Shown: in pieces, positions 37,049 through 46,179 of the stretch
How the letters are laid out: every line of letters begins with the position of its first letter
Position numbering within the stretch: position 1 is the first letter of the stretch
From: Flavobacterium degerlachei
Lineage (GTDB): Bacteria; Bacteroidota; Bacteroidia; Flavobacteriales; Flavobacteriaceae
Length of the DNA stretch: 64,000 nt
Reading direction: 5' to 3'
Assembly (NCBI RefSeq): GCF_900106645.1
Contig: NZ_FNMV01000010.1
Span: forward strand, 101,920 to 165,919
Program-made: the position numbers and the translations under genes
Notes under the pieces: generated by a model
What the model was told of the DNA's origin: nothing
The model's input: only the letters and a program-made list of their open reading frames with translations
The model's database searches: none

Positions 37049-38512
37049 ATGAAAATAGAAAATATAAATACTTTAGGCGAATTGAAAGCATCAGGATATG
37101 AAAGTAAAAGTATCAAAGATGAATTAAGGAATAATTTGAGAGATAGAATTAAATCAGGAAAACCAGCTTTTGAGGGGGTTCATGGTTTTGAGAATACTGT
37201 AATTCCAGAGATGGAACGCGCTATTTTATCGCGTCATAATATAAATTTATTAGGTCTTCGTGGTCAAGCCAAAACAAGATTGGCGCGCAAAATGGTCGAT
37301 TTGTTAGACGAATACATTCCATTTGTTACAGGTTCAGAGATAAATGATGATCCTTTAAATCCTATTTCTCGTTTTGCTAAAGATTTAATTGCAATCAATG
37401 GAGATGCGACACCAATTTCGTGGTTGCATAGAAGCGAACGTTTTTCAGAAAAATTGGCTACACCAGATGTTACCGTAGCAGATTTAATAGGGGATGTTGA
37501 TCCGATAAAAGCTGCAAATTTAAAGTTGTCGTATGCAGATGATCGTGTCATTCATTTTGGAATGATTCCGCGCGCAAACCGTTGCATTTTTGTAATTAAT
37601 GAATTGCCCGATTTACAAGCCCGTATTCAAGTGGCTTTGTTCAATATTTTGCAGGAAGGGGATATTCAGATTCGTGGTTTTAAATTACGTATGCCACTAG
37701 ATATGCAGTTCATCTTCACGGCAAACCCGGAAGATTATACGAATAGAGGAAGTATCGTAACGCCTCTTAAAGACCGTATAGGTTCTCAAATATTGACTCA
37801 CTATCCTGAAACTGTAAAAATTGCAAGAACGATTACAGAACAGGAAGCTAGACTAGATGCAGTTCAAAATGATATGGTTCACGTACCTTCATTAGCAAGA
37901 GATCTTTTAGAACAAATTAGTTTTGAAGCTCGTGATAGTGAATACATTGATAATAAAAGTGGAGTTAGTGCAAGGTTGAGCATTACTGCTTTTGAGAATT
38001 TATTGAGTACAGCCGAAAGACGAGCATTGAAATCTGGAGATGATAAGACGACTGTGCGATTATCTGATTTTATGGGTATTATCCCCTCTATAACCGGAAA
38101 AGTAGAGCTAGTTTATGAAGGAGAGCAGGAGGGAGCTGCTGCCGTGGCTCAAAATTTACTAGGATCTGCCATTCACACCTTTTTTCCAGGTTATTTCCCG
38201 AAAATTGAAAAACTAGAAAAGCCTAATGAACCAACAGAATATACAGATTTAATTGAATGGTTTTTTGCCGAAAGTGGTTTTGAATTATTAGATGATGCCA
38301 GTGATGAAGAGTATGAAAGAATTTTGGGAGCTATTGTTCCACTCGAAATTTTAATCAAGAAATACCAACCTGAATTAGCCAAGGAAGATAGGCTTTTTAT
38401 GAAGGAATTTATTCTTTGGGCTTTAGTAGAGTACAATAAGTTGAGTAAAGATCGTATATCCGAAGGCTATCAGTTTAAAGATATTTATGGAAGTTATATT
38501 AGTAAGCTTTAG
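37049..38512 (+). CDS. MoxR/magnesium-chelatase-like AAA ATPase
   Basis: A 487-residue AAA+ protein starting MKIENINTLGELKASGY. Walker A is GLRGQAKTRLAR (around residue 70). The Walker B equivalent reads CIFVINELPDL, with Asn where Asp normally sits, while the Glu is kept. Sensor-1 region is FIFTANPEDYTNRG and an arginine-finger region follows at PLKDRIGSQI. It is co-directional with the VWA gene, 67 bases downstream of it, which fits the MoxR-VWA pairing. Longer in-frame starts at 36989 give an odd Lys/Arg-rich extension and are disfavoured. A strong terminator closes the unit. Confidence 0.88.
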   Translation: MKIENINTLGELKASGYESKSIKDELRNNLRDRIKSGKPAFEGVHGFENTVIPEMERAILSRHNINLLGLRGQAKTRLARKMVDLLDEYIPFVTGSEINDDPLNPISRFAKDLIAINGDATPISWLHRSERFSEKLATPDVTVADLIGDVDPIKAANLKLSYADDRVIHFGMIPRANRCIFVINELPDLQARIQVALFNILQEGDIQIRGFKLRMPLDMQFIFTANPEDYTNRGSIVTPLKDRIGSQILTHYPETVKIARTITEQEARLDAVQNDMVHVPSLARDLLEQISFEARDSEYIDNKSGVSARLSITAFENLLSTAERRALKSGDDKTTVRLSDFMGIIPSITGKVELVYEGEQEGAAAVAQNLLGSAIHTFFPGYFPKIEKLEKPNEPTEYTDLIEWFFAESGFELLDDASDEEYERILGAIVPLEILIKKYQPELAKEDRLFMKEFILWALVEYNKLSKDRISEGYQFKDIYGSYISKL

Positions 38513-38532
38513 AATAAACTATTAGTTATTAG

Positions 38533-38569
38533 ATAGCGCTTAGAAAATATTTTCTAAGCGCTATTTTTA
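38533..38569 (+). terminator. Terminator after the AAA/VWA unit
   Basis: ATAGCGCTTAGAAAA and TTTTCTAAGCGCTAT form a 15-bp stem with a tiny loop, followed by Ts. Confidence 0.92.
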
Positions 38570-38659
38570 TTATACCTATAATACAGTCAGCATGTTATAT
38601 CTGATGGAATATATACTACCTTACAAAGGTTAGCCGTCCTTGCGGTTAGTGAAAAACTA

Positions 38660-39253
38660 ATGGAAAATAGCTTTGAAGCTTTGATTACCACTTATATTGA
38701 TAATAGAGTAGGTATATCTGAAAATTTTTTAAGTGATGATTTGGCGAACAACTTAAAGCAAAATTTACTAGCCTTAAACCAACAAGATTTATTGATTGCT
38801 GCCGGAACAGGAAATTCACAAGCTATTGTTTATGATAGTGCTGTCCGCAGTGATTCTATTTTTTGGCTTGATAAAAAGAATAACAATGCCTTCGAAAATG
38901 CTTTTTTTGAGCAAATAGAAGCATTTATCAGTTATTTAAATGAGAGTTGTTTTACGGGTATTACGGGCTATGAATTTCATTATTCATTGTATGAAAAAGG
39001 CGATTTCTATTTGCAACATTTTGACCAATTTCACAATAATCCCAGTCGCAAATATTCGATGATTAGTTACTTAAACAGTAATTGGCAACCTAGTGATGGA
39101 GGAGAACTGTTAATTCATCAAGATAATTACAACCAGAAAATCTCACCAATACAAGGGAAAACAGTTTTCTTTAAAAGTGATGAATTACTTCACGAAGTCT
39201 TAGTAACTCAAAACACCCGAATGAGCATTACAGGTTGGTTAAAGTGCGATTAG
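38660..39253 (+). CDS. 2OG-Fe(II) oxygenase (prolyl hydroxylase-like)
   Basis: A 197-residue cytosolic dioxygenase of the P4Hc/SM-20 type. The iron ligands are His120 and Asp122 in LQHFDQF and His178 in LLHEV; Arg187 in NTRMSITGW should bind 2-oxoglutarate. The sheet GYEFHYSLYEKGDFY and DGGELLIH matches the double-stranded beta-helix. The substrate is unknown; prokaryotic relatives hydroxylate prolines of EF-Tu or small molecules. It is a single gene after the AAA/VWA terminator. Confidence 0.9.
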   Translation: MENSFEALITTYIDNRVGISENFLSDDLANNLKQNLLALNQQDLLIAAGTGNSQAIVYDSAVRSDSIFWLDKKNNNAFENAFFEQIEAFISYLNESCFTGITGYEFHYSLYEKGDFYLQHFDQFHNNPSRKYSMISYLNSNWQPSDGGELLIHQDNYNQKISPIQGKTVFFKSDELLHEVLVTQNTRMSITGWLKCD

Positions 39254-39272
39254 TTTTATTGTAAAAATGTAT

Positions 39273-39983
39273 TTAATGTATTGTTTCTAATTCTAGATAT
39301 AACCTATTGGCTTCATTTTCCAGATGATCAATTTCCCTTTTCCAATTTGCAATGTCATTTTGGATTAAGCGAATCTGCTCTTCTGAGGTATTTTCTGACT
39401 GTAACTGTTGAAAATTTTCGAGATTTGATAAATTATTTTTTGCTTCAGCTAACTGATTTTCATCTTCTATTAGAAATTTTTTGATTTCAGAAAGTCGAAT
39501 ATTAATTGAATCTTTTCTTCTTTTATTATTATTTTCTGATGCTATTCTTTTTTGTATTTCTTGTTGAATAAGTTCCTCGTTGGACTCTTTCTGTTCTAAC
39601 TCAGTTTGTGCGTTACCAAACTCAGTTTGCTTATTTTTTACATCTAATTCATTTCTTTTATTATCCTGAATAATATTAAGAACCAGAATTGCAATCAATA
39701 TTACTAAAAAGCCTAACGCCAAAAAGAAATAACTTTTTTTAAGGCCTAAAATAGTTTGCTCCGTTTTTGTTATATCCTTTGTTGGAGGGGGAGCAGATTG
39801 TTTTAAAGGGGAGAGTGTGGCTGTGAAAAAAGGAGAAAACTCCACTAAGTCCACTGCATGTTTCCATTCGTCCATTCCTTGAGACCAGACTAATGTATTT
39901 TCTTTTATTTGATGGTTTTTTAATTCCTCCAGTGTAAAAGGACCGGCATTTTCACTACCGTTATTAATATAATATTTTCTCAT
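39273..39983 (-). CDS. GYF-2-domain membrane protein with coiled coil
   Basis: A 236-residue protein. Residues 1-50 form a GYF_2-type domain (YYINNGSENAGPFTLEEL, VWSQGMDEW), then a proline-rich linker, a single transmembrane helix at about 84-105 (YFFLALGFLVILIAILVLNI) and a long charged coiled coil to the end. The cytoplasmic GYF domain may bind proline-rich peptides. No further function can be given. A TACTTTTG box lies upstream at 40005-40012. Confidence 0.85.
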   Translation of the reverse strand: MRKYYINNGSENAGPFTLEELKNHQIKENTLVWSQGMDEWKHAVDLVEFSPFFTATLSPLKQSAPPPTKDITKTEQTILGLKKSYFFLALGFLVILIAILVLNIIQDNKRNELDVKNKQTEFGNAQTELEQKESNEELIQQEIQKRIASENNNKRRKDSINIRLSEIKKFLIEDENQLAEAKNNLSNLENFQQLQSENTSEEQIRLIQNDIANWKREIDHLENEANRLYLELETIH

Positions 39984-40004
39984 TTTATGATGCTATTTTC
40001 TATG

Positions 40005-40012
40005 CAAAAGTA
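40005..40012 (-). promoter_or_regulatory. -7 box (TACTTTTG) for the GYF gene
   Basis: TAnnTTTG on the minus strand, 21 bases before the ATG at 39983. Confidence 0.55.
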
Positions 40013-40094
40013 TCGCGAAATTTCACAATAAAAAAGTATCTGAATTTAATCTCTTTAGGTTTAATTTCTCCAAGCTCTGTTTCGGTTTTTTTGA

Positions 40095-40152
40095 CGCAGA
40101 TTATCACAGATTCAAACGGATTTTTTATCCGTGTAAATTTGTGTAATCGGTG
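40095..40152. repeat. Palindromic intergenic repeat element
   Basis: An imperfect palindrome whose inner arms of 17 bases match at 14 positions (CACAGATTCAAACGGAT against the complement of ATCCGTGTAAATTTGTG), with a weaker outer match (CGCAGATTATCACA). The motif ATCCGTGTAAAT is typical, to my memory, of a repeat family scattered in Bacteroidota genomes; only one copy is in this window. Confidence 0.65.
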
Positions 40153-40219
40153 TTTTACTTTAACAATAAATGGTGGGCTAGAGCGAGTCTTTGCTTGGGA
40201 ATTGAAAACTGCGCACAGC

Positions 40220-40765
40220 TTACTTAAAGTCTGATGTTGAATTGCCTTGGAATATAAACGTATCGGTAATGATATACTGTTTTATGTTTTTGTCAAATTT
40301 TCTTAAAACAATAGTATCGCATACAAAATTGATATCTATTATTTTGAAAAATGATTTTGCCCTTCGTAGCTTATGAGGCGATAAGCCGCGAGCAATGGAA
40401 AGATGTGGGTCTTCATTTATTTGCAAATCGGGAATAAAATTTAATGATTCATGGACTTGTTTCATTATGGGTATCAACCGCTTTTTGGAAATGGAGTCAG
40501 GAGCGATATAAAAAGCACCGTTGGGATAGGAGCCAAATTCATTCAGGCAGACTGGAACCGGCTCGAGACCACTGCAAAGTTTTTGTACTTTATCTTTAAC
40601 GGTTTTGACTGTCGGATCCATTGCAGTGAATAAACAGATGGTAATATGTCCCACCGAATTTTTACTATGGAACCAACCCACTTCATTGGCCAATGCCTCT
40701 TTCATGGACTTGATTAAAGAAATAACAGGTTCCGAAGGATGTATTACAATTGAATATTTTTCCAT
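40220..40765 (-). CDS. 2'-5' RNA ligase family (2H phosphoesterase-like) protein
   Basis: A 181-residue soluble protein of the 2H phosphoesterase superfamily. The two active-site motifs are HITICLF (around residue 40) and HLSIAR (around residue 120), each a His-x-(Thr/Ser). The family includes LigT-like 2'-5' RNA ligases and cyclic phosphodiesterases; which activity this protein has cannot be told. It lies 69 bases downstream of the saccharopine dehydrogenase-like gene and may be co-transcribed with it. Confidence 0.87.
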   Translation of the reverse strand: MEKYSIVIHPSEPVISLIKSMKEALANEVGWFHSKNSVGHITICLFTAMDPTVKTVKDKVQKLCSGLEPVPVCLNEFGSYPNGAFYIAPDSISKKRLIPIMKQVHESLNFIPDLQINEDPHLSIARGLSPHKLRRAKSFFKIIDINFVCDTIVLRKFDKNIKQYIITDTFIFQGNSTSDFK

Positions 40766-40834
40766 GGTCTGGAATTATCTCTTGTTTTGTTATATCAAAT
40801 TTTAAAAACAAGGGTTAAATTTTGCCTTTATTTT

Positions 40835-41986
40835 TTACAGTGTTTCGTTTTTCCCGTAAACGCGGGAAACATAAATGCCATTTAAAAAACGTTTAGGGTC
40901 TATTTGGCTTTGTAATAACACTCCAGCATGGGAATTTTCTAGAAGCAGTTGGGCTGCTTGTGCTAAAGGGGCCGCTGTGGTTGTTTGTATGGCTCTCAAT
41001 TGATGGTTCCCCACTTTTTGAGGAAGTATGCGCTTTGCAATTTCTCTTCTACGCAAAACTCCTGTTACATCTTTTCCTTGTACGGCAGCATACAATACAA
41101 TTTGATCATCTTCTATATGTGGTATTGCATCTTCCATTTTTTTCTGGAGATCCTTGATGGCGTTAATTGGATTTCCCAATTCAGGAAGTTGCTCTTGTAC
41201 CCAATCATAGTGCCCTGGATGGCGCAAAGTCTTGTAATCGAGTGAGCGTACTTTTCCAGACAGTGCATCAGGCAAGTCAGCCGCACCTCCCGAAGTAAGA
41301 TCTTCATCGTAGGTTATGCCGTCAATAATGATGGAAGCTCTTTCGGACAAAGCAGCTAAGGTTGTTTTTTTATAATCGCGAAGGACTATGGCATCTTTAA
41401 GGTATTCGGTAGCTACACCTACAGGACTCCAAGTGAATCCGTAAAAATGAGGGGCTACAGCATGGTTCGTCAATGCACCTACTTTAAATTCCAGTTTGTC
41501 TACTTTATGTACATCAAAGTCATTGCAAAATTCTTGAAAAAGTCCGTGGGCGAGTAGATCTATATAGCCTGGCGCAAGACCAGTCTGAAGTACGAAACCG
41601 GTTTTGGCATCAGACGCCAATGCCATTATTTTTTCAGTTTCGGCGACATATTCAGTAAGGTTAGCGTAATGCATTCCAAAATCTTTGGCAAACTGGGCCA
41701 TTTTTGGTGCCTGACTACCAGGAAGACAGTCAAGAATGATGTCAGCCTTGAAGAACAGCTTTTGCATTTCGTCAGTATGGCCGTTTTCCGGTAGAAGGAA
41801 GGCTTTTATCTCACCCTTTTTGGTACTGCCTTCTTCAATCCACTGGGCCACTTTTTCGGCCTTTGAAAGGGTTCGGTTCCCGATGAAAAGGCTAGGGGTA
41901 ACCTCGCTCCATTCCATCAACAATAAGCCAACGGCTTCGGCAATGCCGCCCGCTCCGGCGATAATAATATTGAAGTGTTTTTTCAT
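40835..41986 (-). CDS. Saccharopine dehydrogenase family NAD(P)-binding protein
   Basis: A 383-residue oxidoreductase. The Rossmann glycine motif GAGGIAEAVG is at residues 11-20, followed by the GNRT loop. A central LQTGLAPGYIDLLAHGL and ALTNHAVAPHFYGFTWSPVG match the saccharopine dehydrogenase-like group. A variant -7 box, TATCTTTA, precedes the start. Family members work in lysine or other amino-acid metabolism or in polyamine and lipid pathways; the substrate here is not clear. Confidence 0.87.
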   Translation of the reverse strand: MKKHFNIIIAGAGGIAEAVGLLLMEWSEVTPSLFIGNRTLSKAEKVAQWIEEGSTKKGEIKAFLLPENGHTDEMQKLFFKADIILDCLPGSQAPKMAQFAKDFGMHYANLTEYVAETEKIMALASDAKTGFVLQTGLAPGYIDLLAHGLFQEFCNDFDVHKVDKLEFKVGALTNHAVAPHFYGFTWSPVGVATEYLKDAIVLRDYKKTTLAALSERASIIIDGITYDEDLTSGGAADLPDALSGKVRSLDYKTLRHPGHYDWVQEQLPELGNPINAIKDLQKKMEDAIPHIEDDQIVLYAAVQGKDVTGVLRRREIAKRILPQKVGNHQLRAIQTTTAAPLAQAAQLLLENSHAGVLLQSQIDPKRFLNGIYVSRVYGKNETL

Positions 41987-42079
41987 ATCTTAAAGATAGT
42001 AAAAAAAAGTTTAAACAATTGGTTGTTATGTAGTTATGTGTAAATTTATCAAGCGACGCCATAACAGCCCAATCTTCTG

Positions 42080-42166
42080 TCGGGAACGGCGAAGGAATCC
42101 CGAAAAGCTGGTGGCATAACAAAGCAAATCCCGAAACAGCGATCGTAGGAAGTTGGTTTCGGGATT
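42080..42166. repeat. GC-rich inverted repeats built from TCCCGAAA
   Basis: The first hairpin pairs TCGGGA with TCCCGA (42080-42103). The second pairs AATCCCGAAAC (42127-42137) with GTTTCGGGATT (42156-42166), a perfect 11-bp match. AATCCCGAAAAGCT and AATCCCGAAACAGC are also direct relatives of each other. It lies upstream of the saccharopine dehydrogenase-like gene; the second hairpin could act as a terminator for the lipoprotein gene only if transcription came from the other strand, so its job is unclear. Confidence 0.6.
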
Positions 42167-42208
42167 ATGTTTCTTTAATACCAGACGGATAACTTAAAAT
42201 TAGCCTCT

Positions 42209-43351
42209 TTACTTTTGGAATGAATAACGTATAACTTCATTTCGGCCACCAATTAAGATTACCTTTTTGTCGTTTGAAGGCACTGCAGTAATACTCTGGA
42301 AAGAATCTACAATTATCTCTTTATAGACAAGTTCCCCAGTTGCCGAAAATACATATAGAATACTTCGGTGCCATCCGCCTCTGCCCTTATATAGGGCAGC
42401 AAATGGTGCATCTGGCCCGTTGCCAATAAATGTAGCGGCCACAACATGCATTTTAGATCCGGCCCCAGCCGCTTTGTATTTTTTCACGATTTTCAATTTA
42501 GAATCATAGACTTCCAATATTTCTTCTGCAGAGATTACCACTAAAGGCAGAGCGGATGATGTAAGCACGGGCTCGTACCAGTAGTCGTCCGACAATGTTA
42601 ATCTAGAGATTTCTTGGGCTTTGCCATTGAAAACGGCAAAATCTGTTTCTCCGTTTGCGGCCAGAAGCTCATAATGGCCATCTCCGGTAAAATCGGCCGA
42701 GCCAATTATCCTTTTAGCAGATCCTTTGCGAGCAACTTCTCCTGTTTCAAAGTTTAAATAAAGAAGTTCTTGATTCTTATTTTCCAAAACAACAAATCGT
42801 TCTTCACCATCATCGAGTACTGCGGTCTTTCCCATTGCATCAAAACCAGACTCTTTCTTCCACTTTAATTGCCCGTTAATATCAAACACGGCTGCAGATG
42901 GCTTACCCCATATTCCGCCCCCGACGATATACGATGGTTCCTCTGAGGTATTTCTAACAATAGAAAGATCCGATAACTCGGGAGTTAAAATTATGCATTC
43001 TTTGTTCAACTTATTATTTGAAAGCTTGCAAATTTGTTTGTCACTTACTATCAGGAATTCGGTTGAGTCTTGTAATAGCACTATAGCTTTTACCAAATTT
43101 AGACCGTCTTTTTTCAAGACAACTTCTTTTGTTGGTGTCCATTTGGAAACATCGACTCTTGGCTCGCTTAAATACTTTGGAGTAGTTCCTCCGCCACATG
43201 AAATTAAAAATAGGGAAGCGGTGATTGCACAAATGCATGTTTTAAAATGAGTATTGCAGGGAATTAATTTAGAACGAAATATCGGAAGTATTATGAATAT
43301 AACCCTGAGTATTGATACTACTATTAAAGCTGATACATTTTTTAATTTCAT
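42209..43351 (-). CDS. FG-GAP-like beta-propeller protein with chimeric N-terminus
   Basis: A 380-residue envelope protein. The main part (from about 60) has repeated blocks such as SADFTGDGHYELLAANG and VVAATFIGNGPDAPFAALYKG that look like FG-GAP or quinoprotein-like blades. Before it lies a lipobox-like stretch CICAITASLFLISCGGG around residues 39-55. In front of that, the first 25 residues copy the start of the upstream neighbour: MKLKN(V/A)S(A/P)LIVVSIL. The 102-bp region covering the promoter and this start is 89% identical between the two genes. So the present N-terminus seems to be fused onto an older lipoprotein; whether the signal still works is unclear. Family not named. Confidence 0.8.
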   Translation of the reverse strand: MKLKNVSALIVVSILRVIFIILPIFRSKLIPCNTHFKTCICAITASLFLISCGGGTTPKYLSEPRVDVSKWTPTKEVVLKKDGLNLVKAIVLLQDSTEFLIVSDKQICKLSNNKLNKECIILTPELSDLSIVRNTSEEPSYIVGGGIWGKPSAAVFDINGQLKWKKESGFDAMGKTAVLDDGEERFVVLENKNQELLYLNFETGEVARKGSAKRIIGSADFTGDGHYELLAANGETDFAVFNGKAQEISRLTLSDDYWYEPVLTSSALPLVVISAEEILEVYDSKLKIVKKYKAAGAGSKMHVVAATFIGNGPDAPFAALYKGRGGWHRSILYVFSATGELVYKEIIVDSFQSITAVPSNDKKVILIGGRNEVIRYSFQK

Positions 43352-43385
43352 GATTTTAAATTTAGTTGGTTAATTGTTTTTTTCT
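43284..43385. repeat. 102-bp direct repeat, copy A
   Basis: It covers the first 22 codons of the beta-propeller gene and its upstream region. Compared with copy B at 43778-43879, 91 of 102 bases match with no gap. The non-coding part is nearly identical. Confidence 0.85.
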
Positions 43386-43431
43386 AAGTTGAAGTTCATT
43401 TTCTGTTAAACCCGTTGTTTTTCAACTCTAG

Positions 43432-43845
43432 TCATTTTTTAAAATACCTTGTTGCAGCCTTGACAAAACTTTTAATAAGTTGAGAGGTATATGCTCCTGC
43501 TAGAGCGGGAATTGTATAAAGGGCATAGCCTATGAATTCAAATGGAAACATAGTATGGGAAGTAGGATCGGCAATCATTTCACAGATAGCAGCTAATGGA
43601 AATAAAACCATACTCATTAATCCAATTTTCCAAGAGGGAGCATCACTAAATAACTTGACAATAAAACCAGACAAAAGAAGGAACAGAAAACTGTATTTGG
43701 AAATGCCTTCAATTCCGGTTCTTAGTAAGGGGAATAATGGGGATTCATAGGGCTTTAAATTACCCAAAATAAATACAGGAAGTATTATGGATATAATACC
43801 GAGTATTGATACGACTATTAAAGGGGATGCGTTTTTTAATTTCAT
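43432..43845 (-). CDS. Hypothetical membrane protein, 137 residues
   Basis: A small protein with about four hydrophobic segments: residues 9-27 (LIVVSILGIISIILPVFIL), about 48-65, about 75-90 and about 100-125. It has no recognisable family. Its promoter and N-terminus are the source or sibling of those on the downstream gene, since residues 1-15 differ at only two positions. It is transcribed away from the helical-repeat gene. Confidence 0.75.
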   Translation of the reverse strand: MKLKNASPLIVVSILGIISIILPVFILGNLKPYESPLFPLLRTGIEGISKYSFLFLLLSGFIVKLFSDAPSWKIGLMSMVLFPLAAICEMIADPTSHTMFPFEFIGYALYTIPALAGAYTSQLIKSFVKAATRYFKK

Positions 43846-43879
43846 GGTTTTAAATTTAGTTGGTTAATTGTTTATTTCT
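43778..43879. repeat. 102-bp direct repeat, copy B
   Basis: It covers the start of the small membrane-protein gene and its upstream region, and pairs with copy A at 43284-43385 in the same orientation. Confidence 0.85.
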
Positions 43880-43981
43880 ATGGGTCAAAATTGTAACAAT
43901 TAACCGAACTATTGAAATCAATATTTCAAATATACTTACGATATAAATTTAAAATACACCCATTTTTTATACTAAAATCGG

Positions 43982-43989
43982 TATATTTG
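43982..43989 (+). promoter_or_regulatory. -7 box (TATATTTG) for the helical-repeat gene
   Basis: TAnnTTTG ends 22 bases before the ATG at 44012. Confidence 0.6.
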
Positions 43990-44011
43990 GTTTAATTAAC
44001 TTACGATATAA

Positions 44012-45529
44012 ATGAGTAATATACATGCGATTATTGCAAGTTTGTCTAACGATAACAAGAAAGAGTTTGTGCGAAACTTAAGGGAGCGCAACAAAAGAAA
44101 CGATACTAAGAATGTAGAATTGTTTCGCCTTTTAGACAATGCAAACATGCCGTCTGACATAGATGTGATTTTATACGGAAAGCCTTCGAAAGGAGCGTAT
44201 CATGCCCTTAGTAAGAGATTACACGATTTATTGATTGATTTTGTTGCCACTAAAGGTTTTGACAAGGAATCTTCTGAAGAAATGAATGCCTTAAAATTGT
44301 TATTGGCAAGCAGGATATTTTTCCAGCAAAAACAGCCTTTCATCGCTTTCAAAACATTGGCAAAAGCAGAAATAATTGCGGGTAAACATTCCTTATTCAA
44401 TATCTTGAATGAAATATACCAAACGCTACTATTGCACGCCCATCTAAATACAACTCTAGATTTACAAAATGTAATTGACAAGTATCAGACAAATAAATTA
44501 AACATAGGTCTGGAGGAAAATTTAAATTTATTTTACGCTACCATACAAGCGGAGTTAAGCCATGGTAATCCGGGAATTTCGGATACTATCAATAGGAACT
44601 TGGTTAAATTTAATATTTCAATCACTAAAAGTTTAAGTTACCAATCGCTTTTCAAGATTTTACAAATTACCAACCAAGTAGCATATGTTACAAGAGACTA
44701 CCAAGCGATTTTACCATTTATTGAAGACGCTTGCAAAAAAATAGAGGCGACAGAACGAACAAAAGACAAGCATTTATACGATCATTTACAGGTTTTGTAC
44801 TATTTGGCAAACACTTATTTCAGGATTAAAAACTTTGAGCTTTCGGCTGCTTATTTGGATACAATGCATTCAAATATGAGTTTGGAAAATAAAAAATACA
44901 GTTCCGTTTTTTATCCACAATACGTATTGTTAAAAAATTTAGTACTTATCTTTAAGGGGCAAAATGACGAAGCTGTTAGAGAAATAACATTGTTTGACTT
45001 TGAAAAGTATAAAAACAAAACAGATTATACACTTGATTTAAAACTCACATTGGTTGTCGCCTTATTTTTTAAAAACAACTATAAAGAGGCTTTAAAAACC
45101 CTGCAGGGTTTCTATCATAGTAATTATTGGTATATTGAAAAGATGGGGTATATATGGGTAATTCAAAAAAACCTGATTGAAATATTGTTACTCATAGAAT
45201 TGGATTATATGGATTTAGCGGAGTCTCGATTAAGTAGCTTTAGAAGAAAGTATACAGCCCATATCCAGGCACATAATGGATCTGTAGTTTTGGATTTTTT
45301 TAAACTAATTACAATTTTTTACTATAAAACGGAAGATATCTATTCGGAAAATTTTAGAAAAAAAGCGGATAATTTGCTGAATATAAATAGTAAAGACACA
45401 GATGTCTTCACGATTAGTTTTTACGCTTGGATTAGAGCTAAAATTGATAAAGCTGATTTTTATGCGACATGCCTCAGTCATATTAAGATGCTGTCTCATA
45501 TGTCTGGCGTGAATAAAATAACTGAATAA
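44012..45529 (+). CDS. Helical-repeat (TPR-like) hypothetical protein
   Basis: A 505-residue cytosolic protein, almost fully helical, without signal peptide. The N-terminal part is basic (FVRNLRERNKRNDTKNVELFRLLD) and followed by repeated helix pairs that look like divergent TPRs, for example YLANTYFRIKNFELSAAYLDTMH and VALFFKNNYKEALKTLQGFYH. Such proteins act as scaffolds, but no partner is indicated. It has a promoter of its own. Confidence 0.8.
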   Translation: MSNIHAIIASLSNDNKKEFVRNLRERNKRNDTKNVELFRLLDNANMPSDIDVILYGKPSKGAYHALSKRLHDLLIDFVATKGFDKESSEEMNALKLLLASRIFFQQKQPFIAFKTLAKAEIIAGKHSLFNILNEIYQTLLLHAHLNTTLDLQNVIDKYQTNKLNIGLEENLNLFYATIQAELSHGNPGISDTINRNLVKFNISITKSLSYQSLFKILQITNQVAYVTRDYQAILPFIEDACKKIEATERTKDKHLYDHLQVLYYLANTYFRIKNFELSAAYLDTMHSNMSLENKKYSSVFYPQYVLLKNLVLIFKGQNDEAVREITLFDFEKYKNKTDYTLDLKLTLVVALFFKNNYKEALKTLQGFYHSNYWYIEKMGYIWVIQKNLIEILLLIELDYMDLAESRLSSFRRKYTAHIQAHNGSVVLDFFKLITIFYYKTEDIYSENFRKKADNLLNINSKDTDVFTISFYAWIRAKIDKADFYATCLSHIKMLSHMSGVNKITE

Positions 45530-45756
45530 AACCGTCAAATTATTTTTGCAAAAATAATATGTTTTGCTTTCGAAAAACGGATTTGATTTATAATGAGATT
45601 ACTTGGGTTATAGCAATTAGAAGGGATTAACTTCATGATAAGCGTGAATAAAGACCAGTATTACTGCTTCGCTCTTTGCAGGTAGCGGGTGAATCGAATT
45701 TAAAATTGCATTACACAACAATATTAAGACAAGGCCATCTTTTGTTGAGGCTAATA

Positions 45757-46122
<366 letters not shown>

Positions 46123-46179
46123 TTAAGGTAAAATGAATTGTTAATGTTCGAAAGTAGAGGTTTATTACTGAATACTACT

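Noticed and set aside
45530..45756. Extra gene or RNA between the helical-repeat gene and the broken small gene
   Set aside because: No frame, hairpin or promoter of quality was found.
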